The notes under the pieces were generated by a model. That model ran no database searches. It was not told the origin of the DNA and saw nothing but the letters and a program-made list of their open reading frames with translations. From positions 35,841,775-35,905,774 of the forward strand of contig JALGPY010000009.1 in assembly GCA_023055425.1 (NCBI GenBank): a stretch of DNA of 64,000 bases, read 5' to 3'. The position numbers and the translations under genes were made by a program. Source of the DNA: Linanthus parryae. Taxonomy: Eukaryota; Streptophyta; Magnoliopsida; Ericales; Polemoniaceae. Shown in pieces: positions 11,839-23,676 of the stretch; position 1 is the stretch's first letter, and every line of letters starts with the position of its first letter.

Positions 11839-13359
11839 GTGTTTGTAGAACCTGAAGAGATTCAAGAACCACAAATCACTGAACCGATTATGGAACATGA
11901 ACAGGAACCACAAACGGTTGTGAAGCAGCCTGTTCAGGTAACACAAGAGATTCGTAGATCTAGTAGAGTGCGCCAGGAACCCGAGAAGTATGGACTTCTC
12001 GTGACCGATTCCGGTGACACGATGCTCATAGATGATAAGCCTACTTCCTATGAAGAGTCTATGAAAGGCCTTGACTAAAAAAAGTGGATAGAAGCCATGA
12101 TATCCGAGATGGAATCCATGTATTCCAACAAAGTATGGACTTTGGTGGAACCACCCGAAGGGGCGCGGTCCATAGTGTGCAAGTGGGTCTTCAAGAAGAA
12201 GATCGACATGGATGGTAATGTGATTACCTATAAGGGCCGATTGGTGGCTAAAGGATTTAGACAGATTCATGGTATTGACTATGATGAAACCTTTTCACCA
12301 GTTGCTATGACCAAATCCATCCGAATCTTACTTGCGATTGCAGCATACCATGACTATGAGATTTGGAAGATGGATGTCAAAACAGCATTCCTTTATGGGA
12401 ATATCCTCGAGGACATGTATATGATACAGCCGGAGGGTTTTGAAGATCCAAAGCAAGCCAACAAAGTCTGTAAGCTGCAACGATCCATTTATGGATTGAA
12501 GCAAGCTTCGAGGAGTTGGAATCGACGTTTTGATGAAGTAGTCAAAGAGTTTGGCTTCATCAGAAACGAAGATGAGTATTGTGTCTACAAGAAGGTTAGT
12601 GGGAGCTCTATAGCTTTTCTGGTCTTGTATGTGGATGACATACTACTCATTGGAAACGACGTTCCCATGCTGCAATCTGTTAAAGATTGGCTGGGAAGTG
12701 TTTCTCAATGAAGGACTTAGGAGAAGCAGCCTATATACTCGGTATAAAGATCTATAGAGATAGATCTAAGAGACTGCTAGGCCTAAGTCAAAGTACATAT
12801 ATTGACAAGGTGTTGAAGCGGTTCAACATGCAAGATTCCAAGAAGGTTTTTTTGCCCATGTCACATGGAATCACTCTTTCGAAGAGTGGTTGTCCTTCCA
12901 ATGAGATTGAGAAGGAACGCATGAGTAGAATTCCCTATGCCTCGGCCATAGGATCTATCATGTACGCCATGTTATGTACTAGACCAGATGTGTCATATGC
13001 CTTGAGTATGACAAGCAGATAACAATCCAATCCGGGTGAGAGTCACTGGATTGCAGTCAAGAACATCCTAAAGTACTTGAGAAGAACTAAGGATGCCTTC
13101 TTGATATTTGGCGGTGAGGAAGAGTTGCGTGTAAGGGGTTACACAAATGCAAGCTTCCAAACCGACAGAGATGACTTTAGATCACAGTCGGGATATGTGT
13201 TTTGCCTGAATGGAGCAGCGGTGAGCTGGAAAAGTTCGAAGCAAGAGACGGTGGCTGATTCTACAACAGAGGCTTAGTACATTGCTGCAAATGGCGCAGC
13301 AAAGGAAGCTGTTTGGATCATAAAGTTTGTTTCTGAACTTGGTGTGGTTCCTAGCATTG
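11839..13359 (+). pseudogene. copia-1 reverse transcriptase and start of RNase H
   Basis: The linker frame (11839-12078) ends at a stop where copia polyproteins normally run on. RT proper is at 12097-12711, with the RVT_2 hallmarks VCKWVFKKK, RLVAKGFRQ, DYDETFSPVA, MDVKTAFLYG and the catalytic LYVDDILL. A frameshift near 12700 continues RT (MKDLGEAAYILGI, RPDVSYALSMTSR), and a stop follows at 13020-13022. RNase H starts near 13030 (WIAVKNILKYLRRTKD, YTNASFQTD) and is cut at 13364 by the solo LTR. It resumes at 15129. Confidence 0.88.
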
Positions 13360-13364
13360 CAGAT

Positions 13365-15123
13365 TGACAGCGTAAACCTATCTGCTTTTTCGCAAGTGTA
13401 CGATCAAGTAATATAGAGTATGTAATTGTGACTCTGGTTGTCGAACCCTCGAGAACAGTTTAAGTTGTTGCTAATTAGAATTAGAATTAGACACAAAGTT
13501 TGTAAAAAGGAGGAAGGTTTGGGGTTTGATTCTACTCACTAAATTGCGGTAAATAAAACAATATTTAAATAAGCTTACTTTATTTTTCTTTTGAAATATT
13601 TTGCAGAAATCGCGGGAGTTGTAAAAATCAGTAATTCTAAGAATCTAGGTTCCAGGATCCCCTAGGGTTACTCTCCAGCTTTCATGGTATATTCGATTTC
13701 AGAAACACACGGTGGTTTTGTTTATGCCAGCATACCAATAGTACAATCTCCTCTCGGTCTCATGCACCTATCCCTCTCCTGCAGATTTTCGAGTCCTCTC
13801 GGTCCACCTAAATCTGCAGGTTCGTTCTAAGTCTGCTAGGGTTACAGGTTCTCCTCTCGGTCTCCCCCTAAACGTCTAGCAGTTGGTCTAATGCTTATGG
13901 GCTAGTCCCCTGATTCTCTTCACCTCTCGGTCCATCAAGGCAAAGTACTAAATCCTGTCTCTTCTTCCTAACTTTCACTGGTCACTCTCGTGCACCAGAT
14001 CCTGTCTGTAACACTCCTGGGTGATCAAGCCATTCATGTATGTAAATAAAATCAAAGACAGAATAATAAACAATCCATCCTGTATTAAGGCTTAGCTAGC
14101 CATGCATCTGAAAATCAAACAACCAAGTATGCTGAATTCATAAACCCTAGGTTCACCAAGAACCTAGGCAAAAGGTCTAGCTAGCTTGCATTATTGAAAA
14201 ACAATGTTTCATAAAGAGAGAAAAGATCAAACTAGTTATTTGCTGAAATACTGGAAAACTGCTCCAATCCTGCTCTGCTCCAACCCTGGCTGCTGTGAAA
14301 CTGGCTCCTGTGATGATGATAGATGTGTAAGTGTGTATGCGTAACCCTAATTCAGTGCTGGGACACCTCCTTTTATACTGCCACAGTCTCCAAAACTGAT
14401 GCACGAAATTCCTGTTTTACCCTCGAAAAGACCCGTCCTGGAAGCTTCTGGAAACCTTCTGTGCGTTCAAACGCAACTCTCCTGCGTTCAAACGCAGTGC
14501 GTCTGAACGCACACATCCTGCGTTTGAACGCAGGCCTAAACCATTTTTCTTCTTCTGGCTTCTGACTTCTGGACACGTGCGTTTGAACGCAGCTCGCCTG
14601 CGTCTGAACGCACCCCTTAACTTTTTCTTCTCTTGAGTGTTGAGTCCTGCGTTTGAACGCAAGAAGTGCGTTTGAACGCACCCCTTAACTTTTCAGCACT
14701 TCGGCCTCTGAACCCTGCGTTTGAACGCAGACTGCCTGCGTCTGAACGCAGGACTTAGCCAACTTTCTGCCATTTTCCTGCTGCTCCCATCTTGTGCGTC
14801 TGAACGCAGGTGCCCTGCGTTTGAAGGCACCACTTAGCCTTTTTTTCCTCTTTTTATGCTCAGCTTTCCTGACACGCTGCCTCCCATCCAAGTTAATCTC
14901 ATGCATTTTTCGGCACCTGTTACCTGCACATCATAACACGCACCCGCGATCATATCCAACAAACAAAAGTATGCACAAAATTACTCAAATTTTGCAATCA
15001 TGATCTATAAATCTCTGCCTCGTATCAGGTGGAAAATAAGCTGGAAATGGCCAAACTCAACTCTCACAGGGTTAAAACCAATGGTAAAAAGATGTCCCAG
15101 ACTAATACATTTTCATGCTGTCA
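13365..15123 (-). mobile_element. Solo Athila-type LTR inside copia-1
   Basis: 1759 bp starting TGACAG and ending CTGTCA, flanked by a perfect duplication CAGAT (13360-13364, 15124-15128). The sequence shares blocks with the LTRs of Athila A and B: TCGCAAGTGTACGATCAAG near 13391, a GGATCCCCTAGGGTT block near 13658, and CCTAGGTTCACC...GAACCTAGG near 14145-14170. In A and B the first of these marks the U5 end of a minus-strand element, hence the strand. No internal region remains, as expected after LTR-LTR recombination. Confidence 0.9.
14462..14829. repeat. Array of twelve 14-bp palindromes in six pairs
   Basis: TGCGTTTGAACGCA and close variants (TTC/CTG centres) start at 14462, 14483, 14498, 14519, 14578, 14599, 14648, 14667, 14716, 14737, 14795 and 14816. 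Only the last copy has a mismatch outside the centre (GGCA). Within pairs the starts are 21 bp apart in five of six cases and 19 in the other. Pair-to-pair distance is 36 to 80 bp. The T- and C-rich spacers diverge while the palindromes stay fixed. Confidence 0.9.
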
Positions 15124-15128
15124 CAGAT

Positions 15129-15380
15129 CCACTTGAGTTGTACTGTGGAAACACTGGGGCGATCGCGCAATCGAAGGAACCCAGGTCACACAAGAAATCC
15201 AAACACGTGCTCAGGAAGTTTCATCTGATTCGAGATATTGTCGATAGAGGAGACGTTCGGATATGCAAGATTCCTACAGGTGAGAATCTATCAGACCCGC
15301 TTAGAAAGCCGCTTGCGCAGTGGAAGCATGAAGGGCACACTAGGAGTATGGGCTTACAAGATGCGCCAGATTGGCTATAG
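15129..15380 (+). pseudogene. copia-1 RNase H, C-terminal part after solo LTR
   Basis: Continues the RNase H frame interrupted at 13364: LELYCGNTGAIAQSKEPRSHKKSKHVL and KIPTGENLSDPLRKPLAQ, the usual C-terminus of copia RNase H. The catalytic Asp usually found in YCDN is Gly here. The frame ends at 15380 just before the polypurine tract. Confidence 0.88.
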
Positions 15381-15383
15381 TGC

Positions 15384-15394
15384 AAGTGGGAGAC
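15384..15394 (+). other. copia-1 polypurine tract
   Basis: AAGTGGGAGAC directly abuts the TGTTGG start of the 3' LTR; it is the plus-strand primer site. Confidence 0.8.
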
Positions 15395-16816
15395 TGTTGG
15401 AATAGATTCCCTAGAGGCAATCTAGTTTAGTATGAATTTATTTGTGGCTAGAAAATTCATTTTATTATTTATTGAATATTTAATATAATGAAGTCCTTAG
15501 ATTTACAATTGTGTTGTTTATCTTAAATATCCCTAGTCCAGTATAATGATTAATGGGACAATCATCTATAGACTAGTATGGGGTTGGATTGATATAGAGA
15601 TATCATGATCCAACACATATGTGTGCATTAAGGGTAATGGCGCACTGGATTGACCCATCTCCGAGAAGGCTACATACACGTTATGTTGAGTCACAAGTGC
15701 TTCTCGTGGTGCAATGGTATTGTCATCCTTAGACTTGAAGTCACTAGATATTCCAGTTGTGTATTATTGTGATTTTGGTAGCGTTAAACGCTACACCGTA
15801 ACTGGGTAGTTATAAAGGCGTGTACCGGATACAATAAGAAGCAAGCTTAGAGATCGTAGTGGACGTAGATAGAATTTGTCCCTCCCACATAACGGGAGCA
15901 AATATCCTAGGCAACTCGAGGGATAGTGCTTATAGAATGTCTGGCCAGACTCAAATAAAATCAATATGGTTATTTGCACGAATAAGGCTATTCCCATGGA
16001 TCGAGAAACTATGGATTGGATATACGAGTGTGACTTGTATGTCTCGTGTCCAATCCGGATATAGAGACAAAGGGATGAGACAATTACTTGTTTAAGGTTT
16101 GTCAAGATGACTACTCTATTAGTTGGCTAGAATGGATGTTTTGCTAGAAACCGCTCCATATTAGCAAATTGTTGCTACCAACTAGATAGAACCTATGGAG
16201 TCACACGCTATATAGAGTTGAACTAGATTTGGGAATTAATTAATAGGATTAATTAATTATAAGGATCACTTTGGAATACCTTGCAAACTTAGTAGGAACT
16301 AATTTGCAAGGAAGGGACTAAATCGAATTCTAGTAGGACTAGAATAGGTCCTTTAGGTAGTTGGCAAGGATTTGTTGGACTATATAAAGGACACTTCTTC
16401 CTTCCTTCCCACACTTATGACCTTATTGATCATAACTTGAGTGGGAGAGAACAAAAGGAGAGAGCAAGCAAGCAAGAGAGGAGCCACCGCCCTTCCCTCG
16501 CCGCCGCCCGTCCCTGTCGGCCCCAAGGAGGCCGAGACCTCCTTTGTTGGTCTCGTTTTGCGTGATTCTTTTTCCTCTTCCTCTTTCCGGGCTAGCACCA
16601 AGGATCGGAAGATCTAGAATTCAACTCTAGGCGTGGATAAACTATAGAGAACGTGACACAATTCGCGTTTGAAGCCATCAAAGGAGAACCCTAAGGTGTG
16701 TTATTGATTTCTTCATTTACCATCGTTATGTCTCTTGACTTGTCATCCTTGGAGGGTTTTGCAAGGTTTATGATTGTACGTGTTTCCGTTGCGCATCCAT
16801 GAATCAAAACCCTACA
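15395..16816 (+). repeat. copia-1 3' LTR
   Basis: 1422 bp, matching the 5' LTR (1432 bp) with scattered substitutions and a few short indels, and followed directly by the duplication ATCTA. Confidence 0.9.
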
Positions 16817-17192
16817 ATCTAAACCAATATACTTCTAATGTTCCCTCAATATTTTAATGTAATGTTAATGTAGTGACCTCGCTTCCTTAAAAAAATAGGT
16901 AGTAGCATAGATAATTTTAAGCATGTTAATAGTTATTTCATCAACTGAGAATTCAAAAAATTGACATATTGAAGTTTAGTTTTTCTTAATTTATGATGTT
17001 GCACATTGAAATATGAAAAACCGTATGTATTAATCGAACCGAACCGGTATATATCGGTGCGGTTTTATTTTTTAAGTTTTTCAAACCGAGCCTATTTCGG
17101 TTTGAAGTTTAGCAAAACCCATGACTTCGTTTTAGGTGTCATTAGTGGCATAAAACCGACCAAACCGGACCGTGAACACCCCTACCACCCCG

Positions 17193-18000
17193 TCATTTTG
17201 GACCATCAGTTGCTGAGACTCTGTGGTGTTCTCGCCGCCTCAGACTGCCTTCGTGAGCAAGCACGGGAAAGTTCTAGGCTCCAAGACAAGCTTCGCTTGA
17301 CAGAAGAGAGGGAGAGGGAGAGAGCCCAGAGAAGAAAGAAGAGAAGCGAAGCAAAGGAAGAAGAAGCGAGGCATAGTGAAACAGGAGGAGCCGTCAAGGC
17401 CTTTGCTTTCTTCATCTCTTCTGCTCATTTCGATCTGTATTCAGGGTTTCACATCTCCAACGGTCGCGACGGCGATTGTTTCGGGTAAGTCATGCTCTCT
17501 CTCTCCTATTGATTTTGTCCTATTTCTTTCTCTACCCTCCGTTGCATCTCTTAGTCTTCAGGTGGGATACTCCGGAAAAAGTATCGTGCAATAAGGTAAA
17601 TCCCTTCCCCTCTCTTCTACCACTTTTGTCCTCCGCTACAGTTTGTAGTGTTCACCGAATGTTCCTGCTCTTCTCTGTAGTCCAGTGTTGATTTCTATAA
17701 TTCATGGGATATTGATTTTGCAAGTTAATCGTTTAGCTGGAATGGAGGACAGACATGAAGGTTTGGGTTTTCCCCTTCGCTGGCAACAATCATGTATTGA
17801 AGTAGAGAGGCTGTTTACTGAAGACTGCTGTTGATGACACAGCTAACCAGAGATTTGTTCTTGTCTCTGAGATTCATTCCATTTTCAGCACAATTATGGA
17901 TGATGTGTTTCAATGGCCTCCCAAGTCAGACCATAAGGGATCTAGGGTTACAGTCTTCATGTACCCCCAGCAACATCTAAGGTATGGCAAAGAATATATC
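17193..18000 (+). pseudogene. Possible host gene leader/exon remnant, split by insertions
   Basis: I do not recognise a gene here. What is seen: a purine-rich leader-like stretch, a strong donor GTAAGT at 17485-17490, a pyrimidine tract with acceptor TTCAG near 17560, a second donor GTAAAT near 17596, and an ATG near 17742 opening a short frame (MEDRHEGLGFPLRW). A fragment at about 17825-17885 reads DDTANQRFVLVSE, which faintly recalls the plant core-2/I-branching glycosyltransferase family, but stops flank it. The hAT-like MITE with copia-1 separates this from the possible TATA box at 6115. It could be a decayed gene or chance signals. Confidence 0.25.
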
Positions 18001-18931
18001 ATTGGTGTTATGATATGGTTGTGTATGAATTGATTTTGTACATCTGCATCAATGCTTGTTCTATTTGCATTCTAGCCATAGAAGCAAAGAACCCACTGCC
18101 CTCTATAGTATCTAACATTGAACCAAAGCATGTACTTGTAGGGTCTATTCTTGGACAGCCATCAATATTATGCTTCATGATTTGTAGAATCGATATGGAA
18201 TACATTAGAGTTTTTGGCAGTGTATGAATTCTGATTTAACTTATGGAGGGATTTGTTCTGGTATTCGACGCAATTCCAAACACCCATCTGAGCCGAATGG
18301 CATAGAAAAGTTTAATAATAGTTATAGTTACATAGAAATGGTCATAAATGTCTATTCTTGTACCTCTAAGCAGATAAAGCTTTTCCATACCTGCAGCATG
18401 AGGCATGGAAACTTTGCATGTCATTTTGTTTTGGTAAAAATAAAACATATCATCACAATGGTAAATGGTACTTTACATAATAAGCATTAAACACAAGTAA
18501 AATATAAAACATACCAAGGTGAAGGTAATGGTAAGAGAAGAGATTCAGAGTCTCAAAACCATATTAACATTCGTAATCTCTTTACACGTACGTACTATAT
18601 ACATGCTTTGTGGGTGTGGTACCCATGAGTCCATGACCCATTGCCTTTTGATTAGCACGTTGTCTTGAATTATATTCAGGGAAGAAGGGAGATCTAACTG
18701 GTAAAAAAAATTATCAACACTTCTATCATGGGCTGTCTTTTAGATGACTGTGAATATTCATTTGGACTTCTGTATATTATATTCTTAGGATTCCACTGAG
18801 AGAAGATGCTATCTAGACACGGGAAGAATTCTGTAAGATCTCCCAAAATGAAGGGCAGCGTTCCTTCATTGCTCGAAATGTGCATTCCGATTGCAATAGC
18901 TTCACATTAATTCTGACAGTAAGGACCATAA
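18001..18931. other. Unassigned sequence
   Basis: AT-rich sequence with only short ORFs in both directions and no recognised motif, terminal repeat or RNA signal. Confidence 0.5.
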
Positions 18932-20054
18932 GGGCATCTCCAGCCCATGCCTTTTCCCCCCTCCCCCTCCCCCAAACTACTACTCGTCTCCAACCATGTA
19001 AGCGGAGGGGGTGGGGGAGGGGGTGCTATATATGGGGAGAAATTTTGCCTTGGGTGAGGGCATGTCAATGGGGCCTTTCTTCTTTACCAGTTCAAAATGC
19101 GCTATCTTTCTCATTAGTCTACGCTTTTTCAAACGACTCTGAGCGGAAATGCCTCTCTCTTATCAAAGGAATAGTGCGAATCCTTTTGTTTAATACGATA
19201 AATATGAAAAATACATATTTTTCATATTTCGACTTGTCTTTTTTTTAACTTGTTAAAACTTTCCAAGGACCACCTCACAATTTGAAAGAGATAACTTGAA
19301 CAAGTACAAAAAAGTATGTTTGCATCAATCCAAAAACTTCCCCATGGACATGCCCTCACCCAACATAGTTGTCAAAGCGGGATTCATATAGTGAATCGAA
19401 ATTCAGCTTCACTGAATCGTAAATCGAATCGAATCGTGAATCGTTTAGATTCAGCTTTCAATTTTTTATGTATATATAATAAAATTTTATAAATTTGTAA
19501 CATTAGTGAACAAAATATTCATATTTGTATAAAAAGAAATCTCAAATTATTGGAAAATCGCATCCATAACTAGTTATTAGGAGTTTCACACATCTAAAAA
19601 GATAAAAAATCATCTAGATATAGATACACATGGGGAGCAAGGAACTACAAGATGCCAAGGATATTGAAAATAATAAAAAACTATTATCCTTGGACTAGAA
19701 AAAAATGCACTAGTAATTTAAACAAGAGTATGTCGCAAAACAAACATAAATGTAGGAAGTATTATTTCTTAGACTGATGCTGCAACTCGATTAGACCTTC
19801 AGATGAATCGAAGGTGAATCATAGAATCGGTCTGAATCGCAATTGAATCATAGGATTCGGACTCTTGAATCGGGATTCAAATATTTTTTGTCCATTGAAG
19901 ATTCTCTAAGGGATTCGCATCGTTTCATGGGTGAATCGGATCGAATCGTAGGATACGAATTGTGAATCCTAAGATTTTGACAACTATGTCACCCAAGGTA
20001 AAATTTCTCCCCATAGCACCCCCTCCCCCTCCCCCCATAGGGTTAGAGATGCCC
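18932..20054. mobile_element. Harbinger/Tourist-like MITE with nested MITE
   Basis: The ends GGGCATCTCCAGCCC and GGGTTAGAGATGCCC are inverted repeats flanked by TAA on both sides (18929-18931, 20055-20057), the PIF/Harbinger target. The arms fold back further in: a stretch near 19040-19062 (GAGAAATTTTGCCTTGGGTG) is complementary to one near 19990-20012. No transposase is encoded. The insertion at 19364-19988 accounts for more than half of its length. Confidence 0.75.
19364..19988. mobile_element. MITE with 13-bp TIRs and 8-bp duplication (hAT- or Mutator-like)
   Basis: CATAGTTGTCAAA starts the element and TTTGACAACTATG ends it, a perfect 13-bp inverted repeat. TCACCCAA flanks both sides (19356-19363, 19989-19996). 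The interior is rich in GAATCG/CGATTC repeats in both orientations. It is 625 bp and non-coding. The 8-bp duplication fits hAT; Mutator would usually give 9 bp. Confidence 0.85.
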
Positions 20055-20057
20055 TAA

Positions 20058-21001
20058 AAGACTCAGTGAATATCTCTTAATCAGATTGTTTGACATAAGC
20101 TCCTATATTTCTGGTCAAAAGCATTTAGTGATTACTTTGTTGGTGTGTGATCTATCAGTTGCAAGGTTCACAAAGCGATTGAAAGGAAATGAGATCTCAA
20201 TGAAAGTAAGTAGAACATTACTATGATAACATAATTACGCAAACTACACATTGAATTATTACTATTTTCCTGCAATCCATGTGTTTGAAAGGCATTGTTA
20301 GAACTCTAGAACATACATGAGGGGGCATTGGCATTAAGTGTATTAGAAAGTAACATTTATCGAAGTTTTGGAGGTTGACAACAATATTAAGTTTTTACTT
20401 TAGTATGTGTATAAACTATGATAGACATAGTTTCGGGGGTTCATACTTTGTTTAAGAATTCTAAAACTTAGTGCCCACATCCTCTGTTCTACCGGTTCTC
20501 TTCTGTTACAATGTTAGAGTGACATAGTTCCTTGAGGAACATGCACAAGTTATCTCATATTGAAATTGCTTAAGTTCAATTTGATGCTGTTAGGCTTGCC
20601 TGATGTGGCGAAACGGTCATTGTTGAAGGTCATGTTATGTTAAAAGCATTAACCTTTCACACTTTCACGCATGAATTTGAATCCCCTAATTTACAAAGTT
20701 TTGGTCTGTCACATATTGTTTTTCTTTTTTTTATATATATATTTTGACAAATCCTCCTTTTCTGTCATAATGAATTGAAAAGGATTGATTACTAGATTGA
20801 AGCAGAGTTTTTTAGATTTAGATGTGGCGTCATTTAGAATAAATCATCCGACTGTCAATAAAGGAGTAGAATTCTATTAGAAGTCAGGTACAGGTCAATT
20901 GAACGACATAAAAGATGAATCTCTTGTACATTAGAGTTGTATTGAGTGGTGAAAACTGAGCCCTGTAGTAAAGATCACGAGAGAAAAAGAGTAGAGAATT
21001 A
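20058..21001. other. Unassigned sequence
   Basis: No ORF, terminal repeat or RNA gene signal recognised. One TA-rich run occurs near 20730-20745. Confidence 0.5.
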
Positions 21002-22376
21002 TGGGAATAGGTGTCCTAAAGGCAATCTAGTTTAGTATGAACAATAAGTTGGCTAGAACATTCATTGTATTATTTATTGGATATTTAATATAATGAAGTC
21101 CTTAGATTTAAAATTGTGTTGTTTATCTTAAATATCCCTAGTCCATTATAATGGTAATAGGACAATCATCTATAGACTAGTATGGGGTTGGATTGATATG
21201 GAGATATCATGATCCAACACATGCGTATGCGTTAGGAGTAATGGCATACTGGATTGACCCATCTCCGAGAAGGCTACATACAAGTTATGTAAAGTCACAA
21301 GTTCTTCTCGTGGTGAAAACGGTATGGTCATCTTTAGACTTGAAGTCACTAGATCTTCTAGTTGTGGAATATTGTGTTTTGGTAGTGTCAAACGCTACAC
21401 CGTGACCCCATAGTCATAAAGGCGCGTATCAGATACAATAGGATGCAAGCTTAGATATCGTAGTGATGTGAATAGAATTTGTCCCTCCGACATAACAGGA
21501 ACAAATATCCTAGGCCTCTCGAGGGATAATGCTTATAGAATGTCTGGCCAGACTCAAATAAATCAATATAGGATGTTAATGTTATTTGCACGAATAAGGC
21601 TATTCCGAGGATCGAGGAACTATGGATTGGATATACGAGTGTGAGGACAATACTTGCACAAGGTTTGTCATGATGACTACTTCTATTGGTTGGCTAGAAT
21701 GGATGTCTTGCTAGAGGCCGCTGCATATTAGTAAATAGTTATTACCAACTAAATAGAAATCTATGGGGCACACGCCATATAGAATTGATCAAGTCTTGGG
21801 AATTAATTAATATATTTAATTAATTAGTTGGATCAAATCGCAACAACTTGCTAACTTAGTAGGACTACTATGCAAGCAGGACTAATCCGAACTTGAGTAG
21901 GATTAGGAGAGGACATTTATGTAGTAACATGGAGTTGTTGGACTATATAAAGGATGCTCCTAGTTTCCTTCCCTACAACTAATGCTCATAACCTACATTA
22001 AGTAGGAGAGGAGGAAGGAGAGAGCAAGACAACAAGGGGGTCGAACCTCCCCCCCTCCCCCCTGCTGTCTGCCCTACCCGTCGGCCAAGAAGAGAGGGAC
22101 GCCCCTCTCTTTGGTGCTATGTTGCATGATTTCTTCACCCACTTCCATTCTTCCTAGCTAGCACAAGGTGTTTGGAAGATCAAGATCTCAATCCTAGGCG
22201 TGGATCAACCATAGAGACGTGATACTTTTCGCGTTAGAAGTCATCAAGGAGACCTACAAGGTACATAACACGAATCCCTTACCATCGTCATGATTTCTCG
22301 TCCTCTGAAACTTGGAGGGTCTTGATCGGATAAATTTATTGTTATTCAGCTGCATATCAATGATCAAAACCCTACA
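21002..22376 (+). repeat. copia-2 5' LTR
   Basis: 1375 bp, TGGGAATAGG to CCCTACA. It aligns over its length with the copia-1 LTRs but is clearly diverged, so it is a sister subfamily. TATATAAAGGATG near 21944 is the likely promoter TATA box. The partner LTR is outside the window. Confidence 0.85.
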
Positions 22377-22377
22377 G

Positions 22378-22391
22378 TGGTATTAGAGCCA
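22378..22391 (+). other. Primer binding site, initiator tRNA-Met type (copia-2)
   Basis: TGGTATTAGAGCCA one base after the LTR; one difference from the consensus TGGTATCAGAGC. Confidence 0.85.
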
Positions 22392-23676
22392 CATGTCGTA
22401 GAGCATTACGTGGTTTATGTGTTACGTTTTGTTGTTTTTCACCTATAATTTTTGATTATTGCGTTAAAACGACAAATTAAGCATATTAGATGCAACTTGA
22501 ATTAGATTCAAGACAAACAAGATCTAATTTAACATTAGATGTGAAGATTAGTGAGTTTGATCACATAGGATGTGAGTAAACCTTGATCTAGGGTTTGGGC
22601 ACATGCTTTGAAGAAGGGTTTTCAAACATGGAAATAACTAAACTTGGGCAACAAGGCAAGGAGTTGTTTTGGAAACAACTCCCTAAGGAGGTCCCCCCCC
22701 CCCTCCGCAAGAGACCGCCCCTTGCCTTGCCGCCCAAGCTAGGGCACGGATAAGGGCTCGGTCCTTTTTGGGCGCCCCTTGGTCCTTTTTGGGCGGTTCG
22801 GCTATATTGATAGTGGACACCTTGGACCATTTTAACCCTATCACATCCAAAATCAATTAAAATTGACTATGCTTATTAAAATTGGTTTTAACTATGTGAA
22901 ATTTGCATGGTGATTGAATATGGCCTTAGATGTGGTTTGTTGTGAATGTTAAATTTTTGTGGTTTGTTTACGGCCTGCGAGCTGATCAATTTGATGTAAT
23001 AATTAATTAACGTTTACGGCTTGCGAGCCGGTATTTTTCTCAACTTGTGAGATTTATTTTATTTAGTATAGATGTTAGCTAGTACTAGATAAAATAGATA
23101 GATAGCCAAAATTGAAGAAAAGAAGTCCAAAAAATTAAAGGATCCCCTACATGGAGCATTCCACTAGACTGAAGGATGGACCAAGAGATGGAGGCACATG
23201 GAGATGCGTTTTCTATTCTAGGGTTCATAGATATTCTCATTGGCTTGGTAATATCTTATTCTAGGAGGCCACATCCATATCACGTTAGTTTCTTTTTGTG
23301 GATGTTTACTTTATTGTCTTATTATTGTTGTTGGTGTATGGATGATGCATGCCATTTGATAATAAGATAATTAACAACCTAGATCTTTTATTTGGCGTTT
23401 TGCTCAAACTCAAATAAGTTAATCAGTTGATATGGATCAACAAAACAACTTAAAAATTGAAGATTAAATCCCTCAATTCAAATATTGCTTTTTTGCCTTC
23501 TCGTTATTTAGACACTCTTCATGATCATGATTATCAAGCTCGTGCATGCCAAAGCAAGACGACTTGATTTGTAATGATTGTGTTGCGATGTCACAAGCAA
23601 GTAATGTGCAACTGTTTAAGTAAGAGGTTGGACGCAACTAGGTGATTTTATTAAAATTAAAAGCCTAGAGGAAAAC
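22392..23676 (+). other. copia-2 untranslated leader, first part
   Basis: Non-coding and homologous to the copia-1 leader (for example GGTTTACGGCCTGCGAGCTG near 22967 and near 8611). It is interrupted at 23677 and resumes at 28206. Confidence 0.75.

Larger units (their letters stand above)
6562..16816 (+). mobile_element. Ty1/copia LTR retrotransposon (copia-1), full length, decayed
   Basis: The two LTRs (6562-7993 and 15395-16816) start TGTTGG and end CCCTACA. They are flanked by a perfect 5-bp duplication, ATCTA (6557-6561 and 16817-16821). The order gag, protease, integrase, RT, RNase H identifies Ty1/copia; the integrase and RT text resembles the Tork/Angela type, which is a tentative lineage call. 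All ORFs are broken. A solo LTR with its own duplication sits in the RNase H region. Confidence 0.92.
6236..17184. mobile_element. hAT-like MITE interrupted by a copia element
   Basis: The termini are inverted repeats. TAGGGGTGTTCAC starts at 6236, and its complement ends at 17184, followed inward on both sides by imperfect ACCGACC/GGACCGG-type sequence. The 8-bp flanks are CCACGCCG (6228-6235) and CCACCCCG (17185-17192), a target duplication with one mismatch, as expected for hAT. Without the copia and its duplication the element is about 690 bp and codes for nothing, so it is non-autonomous. It must predate the copia insertion. Confidence 0.75.

Noticed and set aside
14462..14829. CRISPR array
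   Set aside because: Plant transposon context, palindromic 14-bp units, irregular spacers and no cas genes.
17006..17488. 160-codon ORF across the hAT-like MITE end and flank
   Set aside because: Crosses a transposon border, low-complexity Arg/Glu-rich sequence, no domain.
17825..17885. Core-2/I-branching glycosyltransferase gene
   Set aside because: Only about a dozen residues look similar and stops flank them.
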